Shown: positions 10,742 through 20,048 of the stretch, in pieces
How positions within the stretch are numbered: the first letter of the stretch is position 1
Layout of the letters: each line of letters begins with the position of its first letter
Translations under genes and position numbers: made by a program
Source: Calycina herbarum
Taxonomy: Eukaryota > Ascomycota > Leotiomycetes > Helotiales > Pezizellaceae
Reading direction: 5' to 3'
Length of the DNA: 64,000 bases
NCBI GenBank assembly: GCA_001414485.1
Contig: LLEY01000020.1
Span: forward strand, 496,001-560,000
Notes under the pieces: generated by a model
What the model was told of the DNA's origin: nothing
The model's input: only the letters and a program-made list of their open reading frames with translations
Databases searched by the model: none

Positions 10742-11734
10742 CTATTGACTTTCATGAAGATGATATATTGTAAAAGGCGGTTTCATTCGAACCTCTTCCC
10801 AGGTATCAGTTCCCAACGAAACCGATGTCCAGCTGGTAACTCTCGACATTGCCTCTAAGGGCTGGACAAGCGACTTAGTGGCGAAATGTTCAGAAGCTTT
10901 CGGTTTGGCGGGGGGGGGAAATTGGCAAGTGTTCCAAGGTGAACCATGATATTCTCGCCTCCTTCTCCTTCGAGCGGCTTACAATCAGTAGGTTGAAGCC
11001 TGAATCCGAAGTCGTCAACTCTCTGCTCGTGACTGATTTCGAGACCATTATTTATACCCACGTCGTAATACTCGTCATATAATATAGGCCCTTGTTTTGA
11101 GAGAGGATCGTGATCTGCCTTGAGCGCAAAGACTTGGTGAGAAAAGTCTACAGCAACAATCCACCGTGTTGGATTTCCAATGAATAGACCATTATCAATT
11201 CGACCCAAGGCAACTGCAGGCAAGTAGTCCTTTCTGGTTTCTTGGGTAAAGAGGCAGATTCGAAGAATCGAAGAGCCTCGTGTTTGTGTGTTTGTGGTCA
11301 TCTCTTGGTTGAGGCTTGCAGGTGGTATTGTTGCCGTAAGCATAAACCTTTCTTGCTCTCGGGAGTCAAGCTTCAGTATTGTGCCACCGAATAGATTTTC
11401 AAATTTGGGCCCCAAGAGAAGCAACGAAGCCAAACGAGGGGAAGCTCCCTGGAAGAGATGTTGCCTAAAAAGGCGAGGAACTTGTCTACGGCGGGCGGCT
11501 CTTCGAAATCTGAAACCTGTTTGAATTGCTCTTCGGACTCTTCACAACATTTAAGGCAGAAATAGACTGAACTACGATTAGTAAAAGAAAGAAAGAATAG
11601 AGTAGGTTTAGTAACATACCAGATGGATACTGCATTTTCACTTTCTCTCTCTCGTTCAGGTGATTGCAAAGGGCTTTCCGAGCCAGCTTTTCAGCCATAG
11701 AATCAGTCATCAAGGGCAGAGGTTCTTGAGCCAT
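10742..11734 (-). CDS. Orphan protein gene with a likely homopolymer frameshift near its 3' end
   Basis: Exons 11734-11620, 11566-11517 and 11448 onward join in frame. Intron 1 is GTATGT...TTCAG (53 nt). Intron 2 is GTTTCA...TTCCAG (68 nt), a weak donor. In the literal frame the protein ends at 10855 (252 aa). However, the literal frame changes character at a run of nine C (minus strand; 10910-10918). One more C would continue into a protein-like tail (AKPKASEHFATKSLVQPLEA through PPFTIYHLHESQ) ending at 10742. I think the longer version is ancestral. No domain is recognised; the N-terminus is hydrophilic (MAQEPLPLMTDSMAEKLARK). Confidence 0.5.
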
Positions 11735-12262
11735 AATTTCAGTGGATCGAGCACAGGGAAGAGAGAGTATTTGGTGAAATTTGGAAGTTATTTCCTAAAA
11801 AAAATAGGTTGGAAGGTTCAGTTGAAGAGAACGATATACGGAAAGAAGCTTTACCGAATGAGTCAAAATATGTCAAGGGTCGGTGCAAAGCCAGGTACTT
11901 ACACCTTCTGTCGAGTTTGTTCTTCTAGATTTGTTGCCAGGGACGTGGTGGTAGGCGGAATAGCCAGAAAATCTGGTGGTAGCAAAAAGTGTTAATTGCT
12001 TTAAGGAGGGAATCTATTCAAGTAATAAAGTTACTTCTGGAAATGTCAATTCGAGAAGTGAATTAAACTACTTAGAGAGGTTGGAAAAGGGTTGGCCACC
12101 AAACCACTTCACAATATTAAGAAGTTTGGACATTGCTTTTCTTATTTTGTGGACTATTTCAGACATTGGTCGATAGGATTATCGAGAGGAATGATCGATC
12201 GTCTTACATCATTTGGTCGTAAAAGCTCTGAGAGACTTGAAGCATGTTAATACATCAAGATT
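11735..12262. other. Intergenic
   Basis: No gene or repeat is recognised. The right edge (12255-12262) is the left 8-bp target-site duplication of the adjacent hAT element. Confidence 0.5.
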
Positions 12263-12612
12263 CAGCGTATTAAATGAGTAGAGTAGAGTAGAGTAGTGAC
12301 TGCTACTCTACTCTACTCAACACTACTCGAGTAGCACGGACCGATTCGGACCGACGCTCGGGGAGCCGGGCCTGAAATCGGCACATATTAAAAGAGCTGA
12401 GTTTAGTAAGAGCTTTCTATAAATAGTCAGCGAAATTTTCTAAAGTTATATATCTTTAGAAATAAAAGAGAGAGAAGAAGTCTTAAGTTTTTATTTAGTT
12501 TTATAGAATATATACTAATTTTTACTATAAAGATAATATTTTTTAGCTTATATTTATATATTACTACTATTTATAGACTACTCGAGTAGTTGAGTAGTCT
12601 GTTAATACGCTG
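12263..12612. mobile_element. Non-autonomous hAT-type element (350 bp) with 8-bp target duplication
   Basis: Perfect 11-bp terminal inverted repeats, CAGCGTATTAA and TTAATACGCTG, bound the element. It is flanked by perfect 8-bp direct repeats TCAAGATT at 12255-12262 and 12613-12620. The 8-bp duplication and CAG start are hallmarks of the hAT superfamily. Subterminal GAGTA/TACTC motifs form palindromes (12276-12325 and 12580-12600), a usual arrangement for hAT transposase binding. It has no coding capacity. Confidence 0.9.
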
Positions 12613-12819
12613 TCAAGATTTCACATCAAGCGAGGATTTGTATGAAGGCAGTGGAAACTTCAGATATAATATTCTCAGAAATACATAGTCAAATGCCCGT
12701 TTTTCAATATTATGCTAATTGTTTTGAATTCTCTTGAAGTCCGAACAATAGTCGACACATCGAGCATCCCCAAGAAGAGAGCTAGGGTATAAATATATTC
12801 CACATTCTTCATCTCCTTC

Positions 12820-14013
12820 CTACAACAACATGGCAAACAAGCCTCCCAAAACCACAGTTCCAAACCCGATAACCACACGACCAGCAGAACTAGTTGCAAT
12901 TGGAGTTGAGCCTGCTGAGCCCGCTGTAGTATTCGAGGAACTTGGATTCCCAGCCATGGTGGCATTGGCAACAGCTGGCTTTACCGCCGGAGGATAAGCA
13001 GAACAGGTATCATTAGGCGAGAGTGGACAAGACTCTTGAATGCAGATGCTTTGAAGTCGTGCTGGCTGAGTTGGAATGACAACAGTAGGAGGAGCACATC
13101 GGACATTGAAAAGACCGTTGAGGGCTTTGCCGACGATAGCAATATCGGATTCTGCGACACCGAAGGAGGCTGCTGAGAGAGCGACTTGTTGGATGAAGTA
13201 GCCTACTTCCGCGGGCGAGAGATCCATGAATCTAATATTTGTAAGCTTGAAGAAATTTCACGGGGTTCGAGAGGTATACTTGTGAACGGAGCCCATTGAA
13301 GGGGAGCCGGTATATGCAGGGAAACCAGCAGTGTTCATCATGGAACAACCAAGGAGAGCTCCAAAATATTCGTACAAATGGGTGAGAAGGGTGCTAATAA
13401 GACATTAGCTGTGAAAGCAAAGTAGCTATCTTCAATGGGGCAACCAACTATTGATTTGAATTTGGATCGTTTGCAGCCATGTTCATCATCAAAGGCGCAG
13501 CTCCACCGCCGTCGAGAAAGTTGACGGAACGACCAACATCACCACCTGTGTTTGTTGAAGCGAGCCCACCGTTGAAATATGGGGCTAAGTTGACTTCGAC
13601 GCCATTGGATGTGCCAGCAGCGAGGATGCCTGGAACGGCGATACCGACATTTGGTTTTGTGTCTGTGACCAGAGGGTGTAAGCAGTTGATTTTCTATTGT
13701 ACGAACGATCTGGGAGAATGACAAAGTCGAAATGCTGATTATTCGAGACCAACTCGCACAATATCTCATATTGTGCGAACTGGTTTGGAACAAACATCCA
13801 CGGATAGCAGCACCCACTGGCGGAGGGAAATTTTGGCTTACAGTTTCCAATCACGGCCGTATTGACAACAAGAGTCAAAAGAGTCATTTGGTTTTCGGCA
13901 GTGTTGTTCATCAGCAATCCGGTAGTGTAGTAATCGCAGATGGAAGTAGTGTTTGGCCGCTGAGCAGACACACCCGTCATAACAACGGCGACTGCGAGGG
14001 CTTGGAAAAACAT
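12820..14013 (-). CDS. Secreted, probably GPI-anchored protein of unknown function
   Basis: Four exons (14013-13842, 13662-13449, 13393-13280, 13231-12820) give 303 aa. Introns are GTAAGC...CACAG (179 nt), GTTGGT...ATTAG (55 nt) and GTATAC...ATTAG (48 nt); every join restores a coherent sequence (VIGN-YTKPNVGIAVPG, NSNQ-YTLLTHLYEYFG, VH-KFMDLSPAEVGYF). The N-terminus is a clear signal peptide (MFFQALAVAVVMTGVSA). The body is Asn/Gly-rich with several N-glycosylation sites. The C-terminus has a Ser/Thr-rich stretch (NPSSSNTTAGSAGS) followed by a hydrophobic tail (VVIGFGTVVLGGLFAMLL), typical of a GPI-anchor signal. It should sit at the cell surface. The first intron is enlarged by a palindromic insertion. 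No enzymatic motif is recognised. Confidence 0.8.
13754..13780. repeat. Perfect palindrome inside an intron
   Basis: CGCACAATAT and ATATTGTGCG face each other across a 3-4 nt loop in the first intron of the secreted-protein gene. The arm equals the terminal sequence ATTGTGCGA of the small elements at 4426-4567 and 16384-16482. This looks like two element termini brought together, for instance by an internal deletion. Confidence 0.6.
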
Positions 14014-14709
14014 GTTGACTTGAGGTGAGACGATGGTATGGGGCTGAGAGCTGGAGGATTGTGTCGTTGGTGTTCTTCCACGAATATGTTGAGCTGGAAA
14101 GTAGAGAGAAGTAGCACTCAGAAAATCACGAGAAAACTGGAAATCTATAGCAACTTTTACCTCACTCAAGCCGGAAACAGAACATCCGCAAAGAAGGCAC
14201 ACGAGGCGCTATTCCCCTCTGTGCCGTTCTTTCTTCATGAATTGAAATTAGACCCCATAAGATCCGCGATATCTCAAAGTCTTTCATCTGCTAGGAAGAA
14301 AACGATGCGCAACCAGCATTTCCCAACCCGGTCTAGAATGACCTCAAACCTGCCAACTGAGTCTGAAATACAACTTCCATGATTGGATGAAAACAATTTA
14401 AGCTTATGACGATGACGATCTCATCTGGAAATTGTTGCCCAAGTCTATTCTCGGAAGGATGCGTTTCCGACATTGTGTCTTTGTTCCCGGAGCGCATGCG
14501 ATCCGAATTCGTGGAGCCGCTGTCAAAGCCGCATTGGGACGAGTCTACTCTCCAAGACGAACTCTAACCTTTTTGATTGCGCTTGCAATCATGATTATTG
14601 AAAATTCAAAAATTTCAGATTCAAGAATATTTCCAAGGGGTTCGACCATGACGGTAGCTGTAGGTAATCTCACAGCACAAAATGAAAGCCCAGACTCTTA
14701 CAAGGCGCT
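14014..14709. other. Intergenic
   Basis: Promoter side of the secreted-protein gene. No convincing gene is seen; overlapping short frames have no family signal. Confidence 0.4.
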
Positions 14710-15172
14710 TTAGCTGAAGAGGACCGCACTCAATTCGATATTGCGGGAAAAATCCCGGACTTCGTCGCCCAAACGATGGATATCTGCTCGCTGTGTCGCC
14801 TCTAATTGAAATTCGCAAATACAAGGGAACTTCTTCGTGCAGGATGAGAAAGAGAACTTGTCGACAATACGCATTGAGCCTCGATTGTCAGCTGCATGCT
14901 GGCTGGGAAGAGGAAATTTGGTGTTGACCCCGCACGAGTAGTCCGTGGCGAAGATGGGAGAGAAACTGGATCCGAGAAAAGAGGGGGGGTTTATACACCA
15001 GGCTAATCCCTTTTGGTTGAAGTCTGGGATGGAGTCGCGCCTTCCCGCCTCGATCGTGTCGGCAAGGTAAAGAACAACAACCACCTGCACGTGTATCCAT
15101 ACCGAGCCATGGATACGGAGCGAAATTAAATTCGCCACTGGCTTCCCAAAATTTGGTTTCATGATCCTCCAT
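14710..15172 (-). other. Possible hypothetical gene, structure unclear
   Basis: An ATG at 15172 opens a protein-like start (MEDHETKFWEASGEFNFAPY). After about 25 residues the sensible frame seems to switch to one containing RRDSIPDFNQKGLAWCINPP and FGDEVRDFSRN-like sequence, ending at 14710. A GTATGG donor-like site lies at the switch, but no acceptor gives an obviously correct join. It may be a spliced gene or a damaged one. No family recognised. Confidence 0.3.
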
Positions 15173-15553
15173 AAATTTTCAAGTTCAGGAGGGCCTTTAT
15201 GAAATTAAACAGGCAACATCAGAGAACCCAGTGTGAAAATGAAGGATTAAAGGAGCATTAAACCAGAATAACACACACTATCACTTTTTCTAGCCGGGCT
15301 TTCTAGTTGTGTCGAGCATGAAGTTCAGTCATTGTTTTCCAGCACCACACATATCTTGTTGCACGAAGTACCCTCAGCCATTATCGAGAAGGGTTATGAG
15401 AAGTAAGAAATCAAGTTTCCATTTCTCATATACAACGTACTGCAATAGCTAGCAAAGGAGATGCCGGAGAACAATTACTTACTTTGGCATTGAACCCCAT
15501 CGCGTAAAATCCACTTCTACCACTACTTTTCCCGACTCGCTTTCATCGAGAGA
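15173..15553. other. Intergenic
   Basis: The 3' flank of the zincin-like gene. No feature recognised. Confidence 0.4.
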
Positions 15554-17076
15554 TCAAAATCCCATTTCGAAATTGGGATTATATTTGATTGCCATCTCAA
15601 GAATCTCCTGGAGTTTGCTTGCCGGCATAGAGATAACCTCTCCCAACTTGCCAAACTTCGACGTATCTCCCCTGTGAGAAAACTCCGAGAGAGTAAGACG
15701 GATCTCTGCCTTTGGATTTGGTTGGCCATCTGATTTTGTGAGAGGCTGGGTAGGATATTAGTATTTCTTTATACGATGCCCAGCTATACGCACCAGGTTA
15801 TTGACGGTCGCAATGCATTGTAACTCTTCTTTCCGATGCGGCCTGGTGGTCAATTGGGATGACCATATTGTGAGGAACCCCTTTCCATCTATTACACTGA
15901 TGTAAATTACCTTCTGGATCTCCCCGTTGGAGCTGAAAATATACTGTTTCGCTCTCCTGTGGATTTCCGAGGGTCCTTGGGATCCTACATCAACAACGAT
16001 TCCTGGATATCGAGCGCCCATGAGTCGGAATTGATCACAGGGAGTACGTTGCGTTAGTCCGTGTCCGTAGAATGGTAATATTATCGTTGCAGCGCCAATC
16101 GAGTGAACCTTGTTAGCAAAGATCTTGGACGATTTTGGTATGCTGCTGCTGGCTGCAAAATCGTTGAGCTGTGACCAGATCACGGAGCCAACTTGAGAAT
16201 GAATCATTTCGTGGACACTTATGCGTCTTTGGAGAGTAAACTGTGAACAAGGCTGGTCATAGTCTTATCTATAATATATTAGCTTGTTGTCCATCTCTTT
16301 CTTTTCGATTAGGTATAAAATCCCCAGCTTTGCTCTACGTATACCCCCTCCATTACCCTACAAACTCTTACACAATTTCAACTATTGTACGAGAGCATTT
16401 AGAAGAATTGAAAAATCGGTTTCCCGATTCTTCTAAACGTTTTCAGAGAATGGATACAGTTTCCTAGACTCCTTCGCACAATCTTTACGAAAGAGGGTGT
16501 ACTCAGAGGAAAGCCGACCTCTCTTACAGAACAGTCTGGGAGGATTAGGGCAATTATGCAAGATCCATTACAGCAACGTGCGAGTAGATATAGAAGAAAG
16601 GCCCAAGTCACTTACAGCATTTTGCCGTCAGCCCAGGACCAAAGTATCCTATCCTTAGCGATGCGTCTATTCAGTTCCGTAAAGTCCTCTGGTGACAGCG
16701 AATACCGGGCCCTCACTTCGGGTGGATTTCCATCTTGATAACAAGCCCTCCACGCTGCCAAATGCTTGATCATATGAAAAGCCGCTGTGACCGGATTTGT
16801 CGCCTTGTCGGTCCAAACGATTTGTAACTTCATCCAATCTTCGGTCATAAGATGTGGTTTAGTGCAAGCAAATGAAGCGGAATCTGTATCTTTGTCGTGT
16901 ACGAGTAACATTACGGGTTTCTGGTTTTGGGGTCGTGGATCTTGGCTTTGGAGTCTCGGGGTCAGTTGGGATATTTGGGTTAGGTGTTGGTGCTTGAGGA
17001 GTCGGTGTGGATTTTGTTTTGGGGGGTTCAGAAGGTTCAGTGACCTTGATAGGGCATGAGCTCTAAAAAAGGACAT
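15554..17076 (-). CDS. HExxH zincin-like protein, possibly decaying at its N-terminus
   Basis: Exons 17076-16616, 16217-15794 and 15745-15554 join in frame to 358 aa. Introns are GTAAGT...TAAG (398 nt, containing a small inverted-repeat element) and GTGCGT...CCCAG (48 nt). Splicing creates SWADGKML-VHEMIHSQVGS. HEMIH (residues about 156-160) fits the HExxH zinc-binding motif of metallopeptidases, here split only two residues after the intron. A third zinc ligand is not identified. The first about 55 residues in this frame look like a shifted reading of a Pro/Thr-rich linker. Another frame from an ATG at 17140 gives a hydrophobic start, a TAG at 17065-17063, then TEPSEPPKTKSTPTPQ and related Pro/Thr-rich sequence, and rejoins the zincin frame only by a shift near 16900-16906. 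The gene may therefore have lost its signal peptide frame. Confidence 0.6.
16384..16482. mobile_element. Small inverted-repeat (MITE-like) element within an intron
   Basis: The termini ATTGTACGAG and CTTCGCACAAT are inverted repeats about 99 bp apart. An internal inverted pair TTTAGAAGAAT / ATTCTTCTAAA is also present. It lies inside the 398-nt intron of the zincin-like gene. Confidence 0.6.
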
Positions 17077-17140
17077 ATTGGAAGACTGGCGGGAGAAGTA
17101 CCATGGCTGCGAAAGAGCTGAAATGAGGTAAGAAGGACAT

Positions 17141-17432
17141 GATTTAAAGGTGTGTGGAGCTCCGCTCGCAATGTGTATTCACTCGGTGAATGGCAAGTTG
17201 TGGGGTCATAGTATTTGGACATAACACAACAAATACTCTAAAGCGGTCGGTGCATCTACACCACAGTATCAAACTTGAATCTCCAAGGCAAGCTGTAGTT
17301 AACAGTAGTCTGAATACAAAATCCCAATTTTCTCTCCTCAAATCCAGCTGTAGGAAAGCTTAACGTAGTAAGACAGCTTCACCTCTTCATCCTCTCCTAT
17401 CACAACAGAGCTTTAAACAAAACCCCCAATCA
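17141..17432. other. Spacer between zincin-like gene and rDNA fragment
   Basis: No feature recognised; it should include the promoter of the zincin-like gene. Confidence 0.4.
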
Positions 17433-17980
17433 CCATCGACTCAACTCAAGCCGATGGAAGTTTGAGGCAATAACAGGTTAACTCTTACAGGCCTGTAAAT
17501 GGGAAATCCAAGTCTCAATCTCACTGTATCTTATAAGGCTACAGGCGGCCCCCGTCGTCGATCGAGGCAAGACAACCTAGTTCAGGGGACGCTACACAAA
17601 AGCAAATCCTGAGGCGAGCCCTCACAGGCCGTCGCAACGCGCGGAAAGATGTCAGCCACTCACTACAGTCGTTTACGGTACGTGCTAATCCCACCTGAAA
17701 AGGTGCTAGGGGATCAAGGCCTTATAAGCTGAAGTTTCCTGGGCGGCTTACTTAGGCCGTGGTATATAGATAATGCTGTGATGCCCTTAGATGTTCTGGG
17801 CTGCACGCGCGCTACACTGACGGAGCCAACAAGCTTTTTTCCCCCTAACCGAAAGGTTTTGGGTAATCTCCGTCGTGTTGGGATAGGGCATTGCAGTTAT
17901 TGCTCTTCAACGAGGAATTCCTAGTAAGCGCAAGTCATCAGCTTGCGCTGATTACGTCCCTGCTCTTTGTACATACCCCC
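17433..17980 (+). rRNA. Dispersed fragment of nuclear 18S rRNA gene, interrupted by a group I intron
   Basis: The sequence starts around CTCAAGCCGATGGAAGTTTG and continues GAGGCAATAACAGGT up to 17478. It resumes at 17776 with CTGTGATGCCCTTAGATG, includes the universal CACGCGCGCTACACTGACGG and AACGAGGAATTCCTAGTAAG, and ends at 17978-17980 near TTGTACATACCCCC. This is the 3' part of fungal 18S, just short of its end. It differs from a normal 18S by many C/T and G/A changes and a small deletion near 17865, and no 5' half, ITS or 28S is nearby. It is therefore a non-functional stray piece, cut off on the right by a transposon starting at 17983. Confidence 0.9.
17479..17775 (+). other. Group I intron in the 18S fragment (S1199-type position)
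   Basis: The 297-nt insertion splits 18S between AACAGGT and CTGTGATG. The exon ends with T and the insertion ends with G, as expected for group I introns. An internal guide GCCTGT at 17491-17496 pairs with the exon ACAGGT, with the T of the splice site forming a U-G wobble, the hallmark of P1. By memory of rRNA numbering this site corresponds to S1199, where fungal introns are known. No homing-endonuclease frame is present. Splicing competence is unknown since the host gene is a fragment. Confidence 0.8.
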
Positions 17981-18110
17981 ACTACGGAGGACATTAGCAG
18001 AGGGTTAGCCAATAGAAAAACAAAAATATAAAACATAAAATAAAAAATAGAATTATTTCAATAAACTAATAATACTTTATAAATACTATATACTCTTATT
18101 CAAATAAGTA

Positions 18111-19450
18111 CATGGTTCGGCAACGGGAATTCCATGGAATTCCTTTAGTGTCCTCTAGAAGATTCCTTTCCATTTCAAATATTTATAAAAGATTACTAGC
18201 TGGAACCAGAAAAGTGAATAGAATTCCTTTTTCTATTATCATATAACTGGAAAATCGTTAGTCCGGGCTAATAGACCAATTAGAAGCCTAGATATCTCCT
18301 TGGCATTAATAAATTATACATAAGAATAATAACTGAATTTCTAAACTAAAACTAAGACAACACTAATACAATAGCGCCGCCACACCTTACGCCTACTCGT
18401 ACAAGAGTATTAATATCCTCTTCTGGTTCTATACTTTATATCCTTATAATCGCAGCTTTATACTATGAAATAGACTTATCCGACGAAGGTTATGAAGCTC
18501 GCTGCTGCTGCTATATATGCTAAGCTTAGTAAATATTATCAGCTTGCTTTAACGAATACTGCTCCTATAATAGCTATAGTTCTTAATCCTCGGTAGAAGT
18601 TATACTATTTTAAGAAGGTATTAGCGAACGAGGGTGGCGTACGAAGCGAGGTATATAAGAAGGTTAAGCAAAACGTCTATGCTATTTATAATAAATACAA
18701 GACTCGAGAGACATAAGTAGAATTATAATAGCGAGATTAAGAAGTAGAAGTTCGGTTACTTAATTCTATTAAAAGAGAGGTAACACCTAAAGAGGCTTAG
18801 AGAGATCCTCTCTTTGACTTTCAAGACGATCGCGTATATACAATTAAGGACAAACTTGAGGCATATCTTGAGAAGGCATGTCGACCAAATAGAGAGGATT
18901 ATAAACAAGTTGTAAGATACTAGCTTAGAAAGCAGTATAATTACCCTATCCTTTTTAAGATAGTAAGAGATTACCTTGGAATTCCAGTAACCTCTGCCTC
19001 TTCTGAGCATGTCTTTTCTAATAGAGGACGAATTATTACTAGAGATCGTGGTAGGATTAGGGGGGAGAAGCTAAGATGGATTATATGCCTTCGCGATTAG
19101 GGTATAATTATAGAAGAGGAGTTAGTAGAACTTACTAACGAAGAAATTAAGGATCTTGTTCAGGTAGAGGAGTAGGTAGAAGTAGATAGATAAGATAGAT
19201 AAGGCTTAATTTAGTGAATAAAACACCCTTCTCTACTCTAATTATCTGATATTTTATTTTGCTAACCTACTTTCACTTCCTCTTGTATAATCCTAGGGCT
19301 CCTATTGGCTATACGTGACTCTGGAAACCATGGTATTCCAGTGGAACTTTGGTCTAGAGACCAGTTCTATTTTGACCACCCTCTGGAAGTATTCTATCTG
19401 GAATGGAATCATGGAACAAATGGAAAAACGGTTCCCGATGCCGAACCATG
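18111..19450. mobile_element. Inner hAT transposon (1,340 bp) with 8-bp target duplication
   Basis: Terminal inverted repeats CATGGTTCGGCAACGGGAA (left) and the complement of TTCCCGATGCCGAACCATG (right) match at 18 of 19 positions. Flanking 8-bp direct repeats AATAAGTA at 18103-18110 and 19451-19458 are perfect. It lies entirely inside the outer element and carries the remnant hAT transposase. Confidence 0.9.
18500..19200 (+). pseudogene. Degenerate hAT transposase, C-terminal part
   Basis: Around 18935-19100 the plus strand reads YPILFKIVRDYLGIPVTSAS then SEHVFSNRGRIITRDRGRIR and LRWIICLRD, the conserved hAT C-terminal dimerisation domain. The surrounding frame contains several in-frame TAG codons where the family usually has Trp (before LRKQYNYPILFK, and after ICLRD before GIIIEEE). 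The N-terminal part is not recognisable with confidence; the start coordinate is approximate. It cannot encode an active protein. Confidence 0.8.
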
Positions 19451-19717
19451 AATAAGTATACATAGTTAGCAAGGTAGAAAATAACTTTAATTAGACTATA
19501 CTTTACCTTCTTACGTAGATAGCTCTTTTAATAATTAAAACTTAAATTAAATAGATATTAAATTCTAGGTCTTTGATCTATCTTAGTTACTCTATGTAGT
19601 ATTCTTTTAAGTCTTAAAAATAGAAATTAATTTTTTTCACTAAAGTAAAATAAGTCCGTTTTATATTTTGTATTTTATGTTTTTATATTAGCCAACTCTT
19701 TGCTAATGTCCTCCGTA

Positions 19718-20048
19718 CCCACAGCGACTACAAAAGAGAATCACAAATCCAAGGCAAGTAATTCAAAAGCAAATTGATATTCCTCTTAGAAGAAATAATT
19801 TCACAAGATGCTACGCTACACTATGCTATGATCACTCCACCGTGTTGTTTCCCCCACTGAATAATCTACAAAAGTTGTCCCAAGGCTTTTTCTTCCCTTG
19901 CTCGCCCATCCATCCATCAATCAAAAGTATCTCAAATTCGTCCATCCATCTCTCGCGAACGTGCGTGCCCAATGGCATTATTACCCCATTTCCCATTCGC
20001 ATCATTTTTATACGCCCCACTTCAAGTCCTCTTCACAATGTAAATTAT
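19718..20048. other. Spacer downstream of NUP145
   Basis: Short spacer and 3' region of the nucleoporin gene, with no recognised feature. Confidence 0.4.

Larger units (their letters stand above)
17983..19717. mobile_element. Outer inverted-repeat transposon (about 390 bp before being split)
   Basis: The left end TACGGAGGACATTAGCAGAG (17983) and the right end CTTTGCTAATGTCCTCCGTA (ending 19717) are long imperfect inverted repeats extending about 45 bp inward (GTTAGCCAATA / TATTAGCCAAC). Removing the inner element leaves about 390 bp of AT-rich DNA without coding capacity. A 5-bp direct repeat CCCAC flanks it on both sides (17978-17982 and 19718-19722), but I cannot define a full target duplication. 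It is inserted into the end of the 18S fragment. Confidence 0.75.
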
